Shown here piece by piece: positions 56,936 through 64,000 of a stretch of DNA of 64,000 bases. The notes under the pieces were generated by a model. The model was not told the DNA's origin, searched no databases, and was given only the letters and a program-made list of their open reading frames with translations. Made by a program: the position numbers and the translations under genes. The DNA comes from Gammaproteobacteria bacterium (GTDB taxonomy: Bacteria; Pseudomonadota; Gammaproteobacteria; Pseudomonadales; Pseudohongiellaceae), in assembly GCA_009692305.1 (NCBI GenBank), contig SHZK01000003.1:1-64000 (forward strand), read 5' to 3'. Position 1 is the first letter of the stretch. The number at the start of each line of letters is the position of its first letter.

Positions 56936-58483
56936 ATGGAGCGTAATGAGATAAAACACTTGCATTGGGGTCATCTGGCTTTCTTTCTGGTGGCAATGGT
57001 GCTAGTGCCAGCACCATCGATCCAGGCGCAGGGGCAGGGTGTCGCCGACTCCATCCAGTTGTTCCGCGATAACTGCGCCGTCTGTCACGGCGAAAACCTC
57101 GAGGGCGACGCGCAGGGGCCACCGCTGCTGGGCGAGCTGCAGCATGGCGACAGCATGGCCAATCTGGTGGCCAGCATTGGCGATGGTTATGCAGCGACCG
57201 GCATGCCCTCCTGGGCAGATGCGCTGACCATCGCGCAAATCCGTAACGTAGCGCTCTACATCCTGGAGACGCGGGCCAATGTCGATTACGTCACCTTCAA
57301 CCACGACCAGCCGCTGGTCATCCCGGATGAAATCATTGCCAGCAATCTCCACGCGTTTCGTCTGGTGACCATCGCCGCTGGGCTGGACCCGCTGCCGTTT
57401 TCAATCGCACCGCTGCCCGATGGCCGAATCCTGCTCACCGAAAAGAAATTCGGTGTGCGCATCATCAACCCCGACGGCAGCAAGTCTGATTACATCACCG
57501 GCACACCACGAGCCTGGTCGGACATCAACACAGTAGCTTCAAATGGCAACGAGCGGGGCCTGGGCTGGTTGTTCGACATCGCCATTCATCCCAACTATCA
57601 GGAGAACGGCTGGGTTTATCTTTATTTTGGAGACCGCTGCAGTGACTGCAATGCCGTCAGCCGCGAAGCGGGACAGCCCGTGTCCATGAACAAGTTGGTG
57701 CGGGGTCGCATCGAAGATGGCGCCTGGGTGGACGAGGAAGTCATCTGGGAAGCGAACATCGAGCATTACTCAACCATGATCGACGTCATCGCCGGCGGGT
57801 GTATCGATTTCGACGATAGCGGCCATGTGTTTCTCAGCGTCGGCGCGAAAGGGCCGGACAACTTCGAGGGCATTCAGGATCTGGACACCCCTTGGGGCAA
57901 GATTCACCGCATCAATGACGACGGCAGCATTCCCGCTGACAATCCCTTCGCCGGCCGCGACGATGTCTATCGGAGTATCTACACCTATGGGCATCGCAGC
58001 CCGCAGGGTCTGTTCTGGGATCGCAGCAACGGGCAATTATGGAGCACCGAACACGGGCAGCGTGGCGGCGACGAAGTTAATCTGCTGCTGCCGGGCCAAA
58101 ATTACGGCTGGCCGCTTTACTCCCTCGGTATGAAATACGACGGCACACCGGTGGCGCAAGGTCCGGAACTGGGCATCGTCTTCGAACTCGCGGACATCCA
58201 GCAACCGGTGGTAGACCTGACCCCGTCACCGGCCGTTTCCAGTTTAATCGTCTCGAGCAGCGACCAGTTCCCGGCTTGGCGCAACGACTTCCTGAAGGGT
58301 TCCCTGAAGGCGCGCAGCCTCTTTCGTTTCAGGATCCAGAACAACCGCCTGGTCGAGCGGGAGACTTTGCTGGAGGGTCTGGCGCGAATCCGCGACATCG
58401 AGCAAGGCTTCGATGGTGCGATCTATCTGCTGCTGGAGCACGCCACGGGTGCGCGCATCGTGCAGTTGGTACCGGCCGGTTGA
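56936..58483 (+). CDS. Cytochrome c-PQQ sugar dehydrogenase fusion
   Basis: 515 residues from the ATG at 56936, with a signal peptide ending near IQA-Q (31). A cytochrome c domain (about 35-120) has CAVCH at 47-51 and GMPSW as the likely Met ligand. From about 135 a soluble glucose/aldose-sugar dehydrogenase beta-propeller follows: FSIAPLPDGRILLTEK, DIAIHPNYQENGWVYLYF, GKIHRINDDG, YGHRSPQGLFWD and EHGQRGGDEVNLLLPGQNYGWP. PQQ would oxidise the substrate and pass electrons straight to the attached heme. An additional CSDC occurs near 228. Aldose sugar is the default substrate but is not proven. No PQQ synthesis genes are in the window. Confidence 0.85.
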   Translation: MERNEIKHLHWGHLAFFLVAMVLVPAPSIQAQGQGVADSIQLFRDNCAVCHGENLEGDAQGPPLLGELQHGDSMANLVASIGDGYAATGMPSWADALTIAQIRNVALYILETRANVDYVTFNHDQPLVIPDEIIASNLHAFRLVTIAAGLDPLPFSIAPLPDGRILLTEKKFGVRIINPDGSKSDYITGTPRAWSDINTVASNGNERGLGWLFDIAIHPNYQENGWVYLYFGDRCSDCNAVSREAGQPVSMNKLVRGRIEDGAWVDEEVIWEANIEHYSTMIDVIAGGCIDFDDSGHVFLSVGAKGPDNFEGIQDLDTPWGKIHRINDDGSIPADNPFAGRDDVYRSIYTYGHRSPQGLFWDRSNGQLWSTEHGQRGGDEVNLLLPGQNYGWPLYSLGMKYDGTPVAQGPELGIVFELADIQQPVVDLTPSPAVSSLIVSSSDQFPAWRNDFLKGSLKARSLFRFRIQNNRLVERETLLEGLARIRDIEQGFDGAIYLLLEHATGARIVQLVPAG

Positions 58484-58600
58484 GCGGGCGTATTGAGCGC
58501 GTCTGTCAGTCTTCTTCAGTTCTGGTCGAGCCAGGCCGTGCGCTGCCGGCGTCTTTAGGTAATTACTGGCAGGAACAGATGATTGCGGACATAATTCTGG

Positions 58601-58625
58601 AATGTTGAATTTGTGGGTGTCTGGT
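58601..58625 (+). repeat. Dispersed intergenic repeat, copy F (partial)
   Basis: AATGTTGAATTTGTGGGTGT then CTGG. Shares the AATGTT-AAT lead-in with copy C but lacks the middle CTGCGTGAG block. 118 bases after the sugar dehydrogenase stop. Confidence 0.55.
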
Positions 58626-58664
58626 TTTACTTGGTGTTAGTTGTTTAAGCTCTGGGGGTGAATA

Positions 58665-60344
58665 ATGAAAGCGCGCAAACCGACAACACATCACAGGCGC
58701 TCAGCAACAGAGATGGACCGGCGCCGATTTCTGGCGTCTGGTGCTACCGGTGCCGCAGCAGCCTGGCTTGGCCTTTGGCCCTGGCAGGCGATCAAAGTGC
58801 AGACTGCTTCCCTGAGCGGCGCCAGCGCGCCACAGAATGACTGGAATGCGGGAACGCTGTTGCATCTGTTACCGACCGTCAGTGACAGTCGATTGCTGAT
58901 CAAGGCCTCCTTTGTCAGACCGCTTACGAGCACACCACGTCTGCGTCTGCAGTCAGGCAATAGTTCCAGAATGATTGAAGGGCGGCAGAACGACACGGCC
59001 GGAGAATTCTGGCAGTTCTATGCCGAAGATCTCACCCCGTCCACCTCTTACGAGCTGAGTCTGCTGGACAATAGCGGCACGGCATTGTGTGACGCCTGGC
59101 CCCTGGCGACGTTTCCGGCGCCGGATCAGGAGGTGGAGCGGGCGCGGCTGCTGTTCTACACCTGTGCCGGGGGTCAGGAGGGCAGCTATCGCGGCATCGG
59201 CGATCGCACCGGCAATCTGCCAACAGCGATCCGCAACCGCCTGCTGCGGCGAGGACTCTCTTTCGCACCGGATGCCGTCATCGCCAACGGGGATCACATC
59301 TATTGGGATCTGCATACCTGGCAGGGGGAAGCAACCGGGCAACTCAGCAATGCCGGCCGCCAATCGAATTTTGACTTCGATGCGAATGTCTACGGCGGTC
59401 ACAACGAGACAGCGCTGAAACTCGCTGCCGGTCCGCAGATCATCCCGGTCTATGGCACGGACTTCCGTTCGACCCCGGTGTTTTTCCTGCAGGATGACCA
59501 CGACCATTGGGAAAACGATTCACCGCTAAGTTATCCGGTGCCCTGGTTTCAACTGCAACTGGCCCGCGCGACCCAACAACTTTATTACCCGGAGTTTCTC
59601 GCCGATGCGAACCGGCCGGCGGGTCTGCCCTGGTCATCCGAAACAGAGCGCGGTGAGCTATCGGAGAGTTTTGGCAGCCTGCGCTACGGCAAGCTGGCGG
59701 AAGTATTGCTCTATGATGTGCGGCGCACACTTCAGGTCGGCGAGTTGAATGCGCTGTTTCTGGATCGTGTGGTGGAAGACTGGCTGCATGCGCGCACTGC
59801 TTCCACTGACACTCGTCATCTGGTCCATGCGCCATCCAATCCGCCGGGTTGGACTGCCGGCAAATGGGGCGAGTGGTATCCGGATGTGCTCGACCCAGTC
59901 AGCGGCCGACTCACACTCGACATTCCCAAACCGCAGTGGCAACGGGGATGGCTGGACCAGCACGACCGTATCATGCAGTCGCTGGCAGCGATGCGCCATC
60001 GTTTGCCCCTGGTGATCAGCGGTGATCTGCATGCGACCGGTTTCGGTTATATCCGTGGCGCCGGCGCTTTCGATTTCAGCGCCAATCCCATCGCCACCGT
60101 GTTGAGCGGACCAGTCGGCACCTCGGCCGCCGGCTTTCCGTCAGTGGTGCGCAATGCGCGTCCGGAACCTTCAAAGTATCTGGATTTTGATGAACAGGTG
60201 ATTCCGTTTGAACAGCACGGCTTTACCCTGGTTGATTTTCTGCCGGATCGCATTGTGGTTCAGATGTTCAAGTGGGATGTTAACAGTCAGTCGCTGGCAG
60301 ACATCGACACGCTTGAATCGTTTCACACGGTGAGCCTTGGCTGA
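58665..60344 (+). CDS. PhoD-like metallophosphatase, Tat-exported
   Basis: 559 residues. A twin-arginine motif MDRRRFLASG at 17-26 precedes a hydrophobic stretch, so export is folded and metal-loaded. A Fn3-like N-terminal domain (about 50-150) is followed by a PhoD catalytic domain with ANGDHIYWD near 206, LQDDHDHWEND near 275, and SGDLHATGFG near 448 as metal-binding segments. The family contains Ca/Fe phosphodiesterases and alkaline phosphatases. The ATG at 58665 gives a long n-region; the ATG at 58713 is an alternative that still keeps the Tat motif. With the 5'-nucleotidase at 47 kb it may serve phosphate scavenging. No Pho box was recognised. Confidence 0.83.
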   Translation: MKARKPTTHHRRSATEMDRRRFLASGATGAAAAWLGLWPWQAIKVQTASLSGASAPQNDWNAGTLLHLLPTVSDSRLLIKASFVRPLTSTPRLRLQSGNSSRMIEGRQNDTAGEFWQFYAEDLTPSTSYELSLLDNSGTALCDAWPLATFPAPDQEVERARLLFYTCAGGQEGSYRGIGDRTGNLPTAIRNRLLRRGLSFAPDAVIANGDHIYWDLHTWQGEATGQLSNAGRQSNFDFDANVYGGHNETALKLAAGPQIIPVYGTDFRSTPVFFLQDDHDHWENDSPLSYPVPWFQLQLARATQQLYYPEFLADANRPAGLPWSSETERGELSESFGSLRYGKLAEVLLYDVRRTLQVGELNALFLDRVVEDWLHARTASTDTRHLVHAPSNPPGWTAGKWGEWYPDVLDPVSGRLTLDIPKPQWQRGWLDQHDRIMQSLAAMRHRLPLVISGDLHATGFGYIRGAGAFDFSANPIATVLSGPVGTSAAGFPSVVRNARPEPSKYLDFDEQVIPFEQHGFTLVDFLPDRIVVQMFKWDVNSQSLADIDTLESFHTVSLG

Positions 60345-60350
60345 CCCTGA

Positions 60351-60821
60351 TTATTTTCGTTCCAGTAATTTGCCGGCCAGCAAGGCCAGCGGGATCTTGG
60401 TGACAAGCACCAGCCCAAATGATGCCAGCGCCAGTCGCCAGGGAATGAAGCCGGAATTGGCAATGGCGAAATAAGTGGTGATGCCGCCTGCCAGACTTAC
60501 TGCTATGCTGACCCGCAGTGCGGACGCAGCCATGGAAGCATATGCTGGTCGCAGGCGCGTGCAGAGCCAGGCGATCACCAATCCATAGAGAAAATCCGGT
60601 AGCAGGGAAAACAGTTCGCGCCACAGGGTAGCGCGCCAGGCGGCGGAATAGTCCGGTATAGTCACAGCATCCCACAGGCGCCCCAGCAGCAGATTATTTC
60701 CCAGCCAGCCGGTCAGGTTGAGCAGAAATCCCACCAGCAGTCCAATCCAGACAATGCGTGTCAGCGGATAAAGCTGGTTAGAAGGCGGCGAAGAAGTTCC
60801 GGAAGAAACAGTGCTGTGCAT
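60351..60821 (-). CDS. Four-helix membrane protein of unknown function
   Basis: 156 residues. Predicted membrane helices lie at about 24-42 (IVWIGLLVGFLLNLTGWLG), 72-87, 102-121 and 129-150. The N-terminus is Ser/Pro-rich and polar and the C-terminus basic. No Cys, no catalytic motif and no recognised family, although the layout recalls small uncharacterised DUF membrane proteins. It converges with the phosphatase gene (six bases apart) and follows the SRPBCC gene on the same strand. Confidence 0.6.
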   Translation of the reverse strand: MHSTVSSGTSSPPSNQLYPLTRIVWIGLLVGFLLNLTGWLGNNLLLGRLWDAVTIPDYSAAWRATLWRELFSLLPDFLYGLVIAWLCTRLRPAYASMAASALRVSIAVSLAGGITTYFAIANSGFIPWRLALASFGLVLVTKIPLALLAGKLLERK

Positions 60822-60898
60822 AATCCAATCCTCTCGAAAATGTTCAACACATCTGACGCAACCGGCGCGGAATGGTTACAGCGGATGCAAATAACGAT

Positions 60899-60924
60899 GC
60901 AAATAGGACAGCCACAAACTTGTT
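60899..60924 (-). repeat. Dispersed intergenic repeat, copy G
   Basis: The minus strand reads CAAGTTTGTGGCTGTCC then TATTTGC. A partial ATGCAAATA duplicate lies next to it, as at copy D. It begins 18 bases downstream of the stop of the minus-strand SRPBCC gene. Confidence 0.75.
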
Positions 60925-60941
60925 TGACAGTAGCTAATAGG

Positions 60942-61529
60942 TCACGGCGTATTCTGGTTGTTTAGAAACCTTTCCGCGTTTGCAAAGTCACGCTCCAGTG
61001 CACGCTGGAACCCGAGACGGACGAATGGTGCAGTAAGCCTTGAGCTTGGCGCATAGGCGACGGAGATCTGCGCACGAGTTTTGCCATTACCCAGATCATC
61101 GAGTTGATAATGTCCGATGGAATACCGAATCGGTACACTGGCCGTGGACTTATTCATGTCAGTGAAATACGCGAAGCGGTGGGGCGCATCGAATACCAGC
61201 AGGCGCTGAATGAGCTGCTTGCCATTTTCAAGAGTGGTAATGCGTTCCGTTCCGATACCGGGGCTGGACTGCATTGCTGGATCGGCATCGGTGAAACGGA
61301 TGCTGGCAACATCGTCGCTGTAATCAGCGAGGCGATTGAGCAGGACATCGAACACGACTTCGATCGGTTGGTTTACTTCAATGGTTATACGGTGATCGGG
61401 ATCAGTTCGCGCCCGCTCCAGCTGTGCCGCGATAAATTGTTCATCGTAGATTTCTGCCCCGTATACCTGCTGTGTGCAGCTTAGTGATAGATAGCTGAGC
61501 AGTGCAGTGCTGATAATGAATGTGCGCAC
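60942..61529 (-). CDS. Exported SRPBCC-fold protein
   Basis: 195 residues with a Sec signal peptide (about 1-24, SYLSLSCTQQVYGA). The rest matches the START/SRPBCC layout: DHRITIEVNQPIEVVFDVLLNRLADYSDDV, GIGTERITTLENGKQLIQRLLVFDAPHRFAYFTDM, then a beta strand IGHYQLDDLGNGKTRAQISVAY and a long C-terminal helix. These proteins bind hydrophobic ligands in a deep pocket; the ligand is unknown. A Cys at position 18 falls in SLSCTQ, so a lipoprotein is possible but the lipobox is poor. Confidence 0.72.
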   Translation of the reverse strand: MRTFIISTALLSYLSLSCTQQVYGAEIYDEQFIAAQLERARTDPDHRITIEVNQPIEVVFDVLLNRLADYSDDVASIRFTDADPAMQSSPGIGTERITTLENGKQLIQRLLVFDAPHRFAYFTDMNKSTASVPIRYSIGHYQLDDLGNGKTRAQISVAYAPSSRLTAPFVRLGFQRALERDFANAERFLNNQNTP

Positions 61530-61776
61530 TTTTTAATTCGCTCCTGACCCATGTGCGAACGGAATGCTGCTGCAGTTTTGCGAGCTTGTCAAAATCCACT
61601 TCTCCCTCATTACTGCTTTTAAACGCTGGCACACCGTAAAGCAGTTCACCAGCAGTCGTTTCATTTCGGCTTCTTCATACTATTTATTATGCCAAGGTCG
61701 AGTTTGAAATTTGGCATTGCAGGTAGGCTATACTGCACATAACAGCTTACGTCCTCACATCATAACAGGAGCACCC

Positions 61777-62784
61777 ATGAACATACTCCATCGAGCCAAT
61801 CACAAGTCAGTGCTGCCAGCCCTGCTGCTTGCCTTTTTTGTCCTGGCCTTGCCACCGCTGGCCAGCGCGCAAGCCGCACCGCCAGCCTCGCCCCCGGCAG
61901 ACTGGGGTCCCATATCCATGGACCTGGCCGAGATCGAATATCCCTACCCGGTGAGCTATCTGGACTTCCGCGTCTATAACCAGGATGCGCGGATCGCCTA
62001 CATGGACGTCGCCCCGGTGGGATAGGCCAATGGCCGCACCGTGATCTTCAACCATGGTGGACTCTATTACGGCTGGTACTGGAAGGCCCAGGTGGAGGCG
62101 CTGCGCAACGAAGGTTATAGGGTGATCGTGAAAGACCGTCTGGGCTGGGGCAAATCCTTCAAGCCCAGCATTCCCTACAGCATTAGTCTGTGGGCCTCCG
62201 ACAACTTGCGCCTGATGGATCACCTCGGTATTCAACAGGCAGCCTTGGTGGGCCATTCCATCGGTGGTCAGATGGTGACCCGCTTTGCCTTTCTGTATCC
62301 GGAGCGCATCACCCACCTGGTCACGGTTAACCAGGTTGGCCTGACCGACAACCGCTATGGCCGCGGCTTCCGCCCCCTTACCGGCGAGGTGAGCGCCAAG
62401 CCGGACATGGGCGAGGTATATGCGTCCCTGCTGGAGTGGGCAGAGGAAAACTACGTGACCTGGAAGCCGGAATTCCTTGAGCACATGCGCATTCGTTACG
62501 GCAACCGCCTTAGTCCTGACTGGCCGCAGCTGTCTTACATCAACAGCCTTACCGGCCAGCTGCGCGGCATGGACACTGTGGTGAATGACTGGCAATACAT
62601 CCAGACCAAGACCCTGATCATGGGCGGCGAGCAGGATTACCCGACCTATGCCGAGGAATCACGCAAGGCCGCCGCGACCTTTCCCAACGGCGAGGTATTT
62701 CTGATTCCCAACGCCGGCCATAATCCCCATGAGGAAGTGCCCGAGGTGGTGAACGCGGAGTTGATCCGGTTTCTGGGGACCTGA
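61777..62784 (+). pseudogene. Alpha/beta hydrolase interrupted by one in-frame amber codon
   Basis: One reading frame of 335 codons with a single TAG at codon 83 (62023-62025). The start has CAGGAG six bases before the ATG, and a signal peptide ends ASA-Q near 31. The first part ends ...IAYMDVAPVG; after the stop the same frame goes on ANGRTVIFNHGGLYYGWYW. It then shows an intact hydrolase: the nucleophile Ser in LVGHSIGGQMV, the acid in GGEQDYPTY and the His in NAGHNPHEE. Homologous enzymes read straight through this point, so the stop replaces a normal residue by one base change. It is either a fresh nonsense mutation, a sequencing error or a readthrough site. This gene is more GC-rich than its neighbours. 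Confidence 0.82.
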
Positions 62785-62956
62785 AACTGGCCTCCACTCT
62801 ATATCCTTGGGGTTGATTGCCAGCGGCGGTGTCGAATCAGTAACCGCCGTTGGTGCAGTAACCGGTGCTGGATGCAGCCCAGCAGTAAAGCCATGAGGCA
62901 TGCTGAAATCCTTTTTAAGCATACGCAAGAGGCAAGACTTGACCCTCTGTCGACCC

Positions 62957-63616
62957 TTACTCTGAGTAAAGTCTTAATTGCCTGAAATAGACAACAAGCA
63001 GAACCGTTGAGACCGGAAACGTAATACCCCAGAGGCTGCCACCCCAAATCAGAGGCGGGTAGTACATCTGCAGGGCAAGGAACGGGATAAGACAGCCATT
63101 CGCGACCAGTGCCCGGCATAACCACCGTTCTATGCCGGCAGATCTGAATACTGCTGCCGCGAACAAAGTTGAGAGGCTCATCAAACTGTAGCCCAACATA
63201 TCTACAGCATATAAAAAAGAGTCGAAGGGCTCGAACATCAACAGATCGATTCCGTCCGTTTCACCGCGTGCGATTCGAGGGGCAACGAACGCAAGCTGAA
63301 CATAATAGACGATGCCAATCAGCGTGGCATACATGGTAGCAAAGGCGACGGCAACGTGAGTCCAGACTTGATCAGCCGACTTGGCCACATAGTGGACGCT
63401 GATCATAAGCACAACAAAGGATATCCCCAGAAGCAAAGATGGCGTCAGAAGAATTGCCAGGCCGAAAGCTGTACTTTGGCTATATGGGCCACCATCTGAC
63501 CCCAGCAACCCCGCCCATTCGCCAAGCTGGGCCAATATGTAAGCAACACTGAATACCGTACAAAGGATTGCTGACCAGAATCCGAGTGTTAGGGCGGTCT
63601 TGGAAACAGGGGTCAT
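62957..63616 (-). CDS. Multi-pass membrane protein of unknown function
   Basis: 219 residues from the ATG at 63616, which has AGGA nine bases upstream; an in-frame TTG at 63640 is less likely. About six or seven membrane helices are visible: LGFWSAILCTVFSVAYILAQ, FGLAILLTPSLLLGISFVVLM, VAVAFATMYATLIGIVYYV, YAVDMLGYSLMSLSTLFAAAVF, ALVANGCLIPFLALQMYY and a final helix ending STVLLVVYFRQLR. No catalytic motif. The pattern resembles uncharacterised DUF-type membrane proteins found as single genes in many bacteria. Confidence 0.65.
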   Translation of the reverse strand: MTPVSKTALTLGFWSAILCTVFSVAYILAQLGEWAGLLGSDGGPYSQSTAFGLAILLTPSLLLGISFVVLMISVHYVAKSADQVWTHVAVAFATMYATLIGIVYYVQLAFVAPRIARGETDGIDLLMFEPFDSFLYAVDMLGYSLMSLSTLFAAAVFRSAGIERWLCRALVANGCLIPFLALQMYYPPLIWGGSLWGITFPVSTVLLVVYFRQLRLYSE

Positions 63617-63701
63617 ATTCAGCAATCCTGCCGCATTCAAAAAAAGTCTTCAGGAACCGAATCAATCACGCAGCTTGATGACCAGCCGGTCGATGATCGG
63701 C

Positions 63702-64000
63702 TCACTGCGGCTGAAAGTTCAGGGGTATCTGCACCTGCTGCGAGAACGCCACAGACTTGGGCGGCGTCACAGGTATGCCCGAGGGAATACCGCTCACACT
63801 CAGACTCACCACTCCTTCGATAGTCAGCGTCGCCGTCGCCGGGACTTCGCCAGTCTTGGGATCGATCGGGATCGGCATGTACAGCGTGCCGCCCGCCGTG
63901 CCGCCATCACTGGAGATGGCCGACCAGTTTCCCGTGAAGCGCAGATCGTTCTTTGCCGCGCTAACAGTCAGCGAGCCCGAGAAGCGGCCACTGGGGTCCA
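63702..64000 (-). CDS. C-terminal fragment of an unknown beta-rich protein
   Basis: The last 98 codons of a gene that enters from the right edge. The peptide is Gly/Ser/Thr/Pro-rich with alternating strands (GRFSGSLTVSAAKNDLRFTG, ATLTIEGVVSLSVSG) and ends QVQIPLNFQPQ. It has no Cys or catalytic motif and could be the end of a surface, lectin-like or Ig-like protein. GC content is clearly above that of the core block. Just past its stop, the next frame reads SEPIIDRLVIKLRD before a TGA, which may be a leftover from another gene. Confidence 0.5.
   Translation of the reverse strand, partial: DPSGRFSGSLTVSAAKNDLRFTGNWSAISSDGGTAGGTLYMPIPIDPKTGEVPATATLTIEGVVSLSVSGIPSGIPVTPPKSVAFSQQVQIPLNFQPQ

Overview
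The window reads as a gammaproteobacterial chromosome of moderate GC. Gene order from damX to pnp follows the Pseudomonas/Cellvibrionales pattern: aroK-aroB-damX, hemE, dapB-carA-carB-greA-yhbY-rlmE-ftsH-folP-glmM-tpiA-secG-tRNA-Leu-tRNA-fMet-rimP-nusA-infB-rbfA-truB-rpsO-pnp. TonB-dependent receptors, an IcmF-type mutase, a DmdC-like acyl-CoA dehydrogenase and many secreted hydrolases suggest a free-living aerobic heterotroph, perhaps aquatic. The genus cannot be fixed from sequence reading alone.

Layout. Bases 1-4760 hold the start of mrcA, a pilM cut short, and aroK-aroB-damX; pilN, pilO, pilP and pilQ, normally found here, are absent. Bases 4.8-13.1 kb carry hemE-folK, a TonB-receptor-like barrel without a plug, comF, an acyl-CoA dehydrogenase, an ECF sigma/DUF3379 anti-sigma pair, and dapB. 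Bases 13.4-34.6 kb are an almost unbroken core block for pyrimidine/arginine precursor synthesis, folate, cell-wall sugar, transcription, translation and RNA decay, ending at a strong terminator.

From 34.7 kb the content becomes accessory. It includes a secreted cytochrome c/copper monooxygenase-like fusion with a partner, a serine hydrolase, a 145-bp inverted-repeat element, icmF, an alpha/beta hydrolase with an altered nucleophile elbow, and a LiaF-like/LytS/LytTR membrane-sensing operon. Further on are a lipoprotein 5'-nucleotidase, a Fur-boxed TonB receptor, a collagen-like secreted protein behind a near-perfect CRP/Vfr site, a pair of amidohydrolases, a cytochrome c-PQQ sugar dehydrogenase fusion, a Tat-exported PhoD-like phosphatase, and an alpha/beta hydrolase broken by one in-frame amber codon. 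The last 300 bases hold the 3' end of a GC-rich gene.

The strongest unexplained signals are: a family of about 34-bp dispersed repeats confined to 3' intergenic regions between 48.5 and 61 kb; loss of the type IV pilus alignment genes; the heme/copper fusion with its partner; the plugless barrel behind a 25-bp palindrome; and the amber-interrupted hydrolase.
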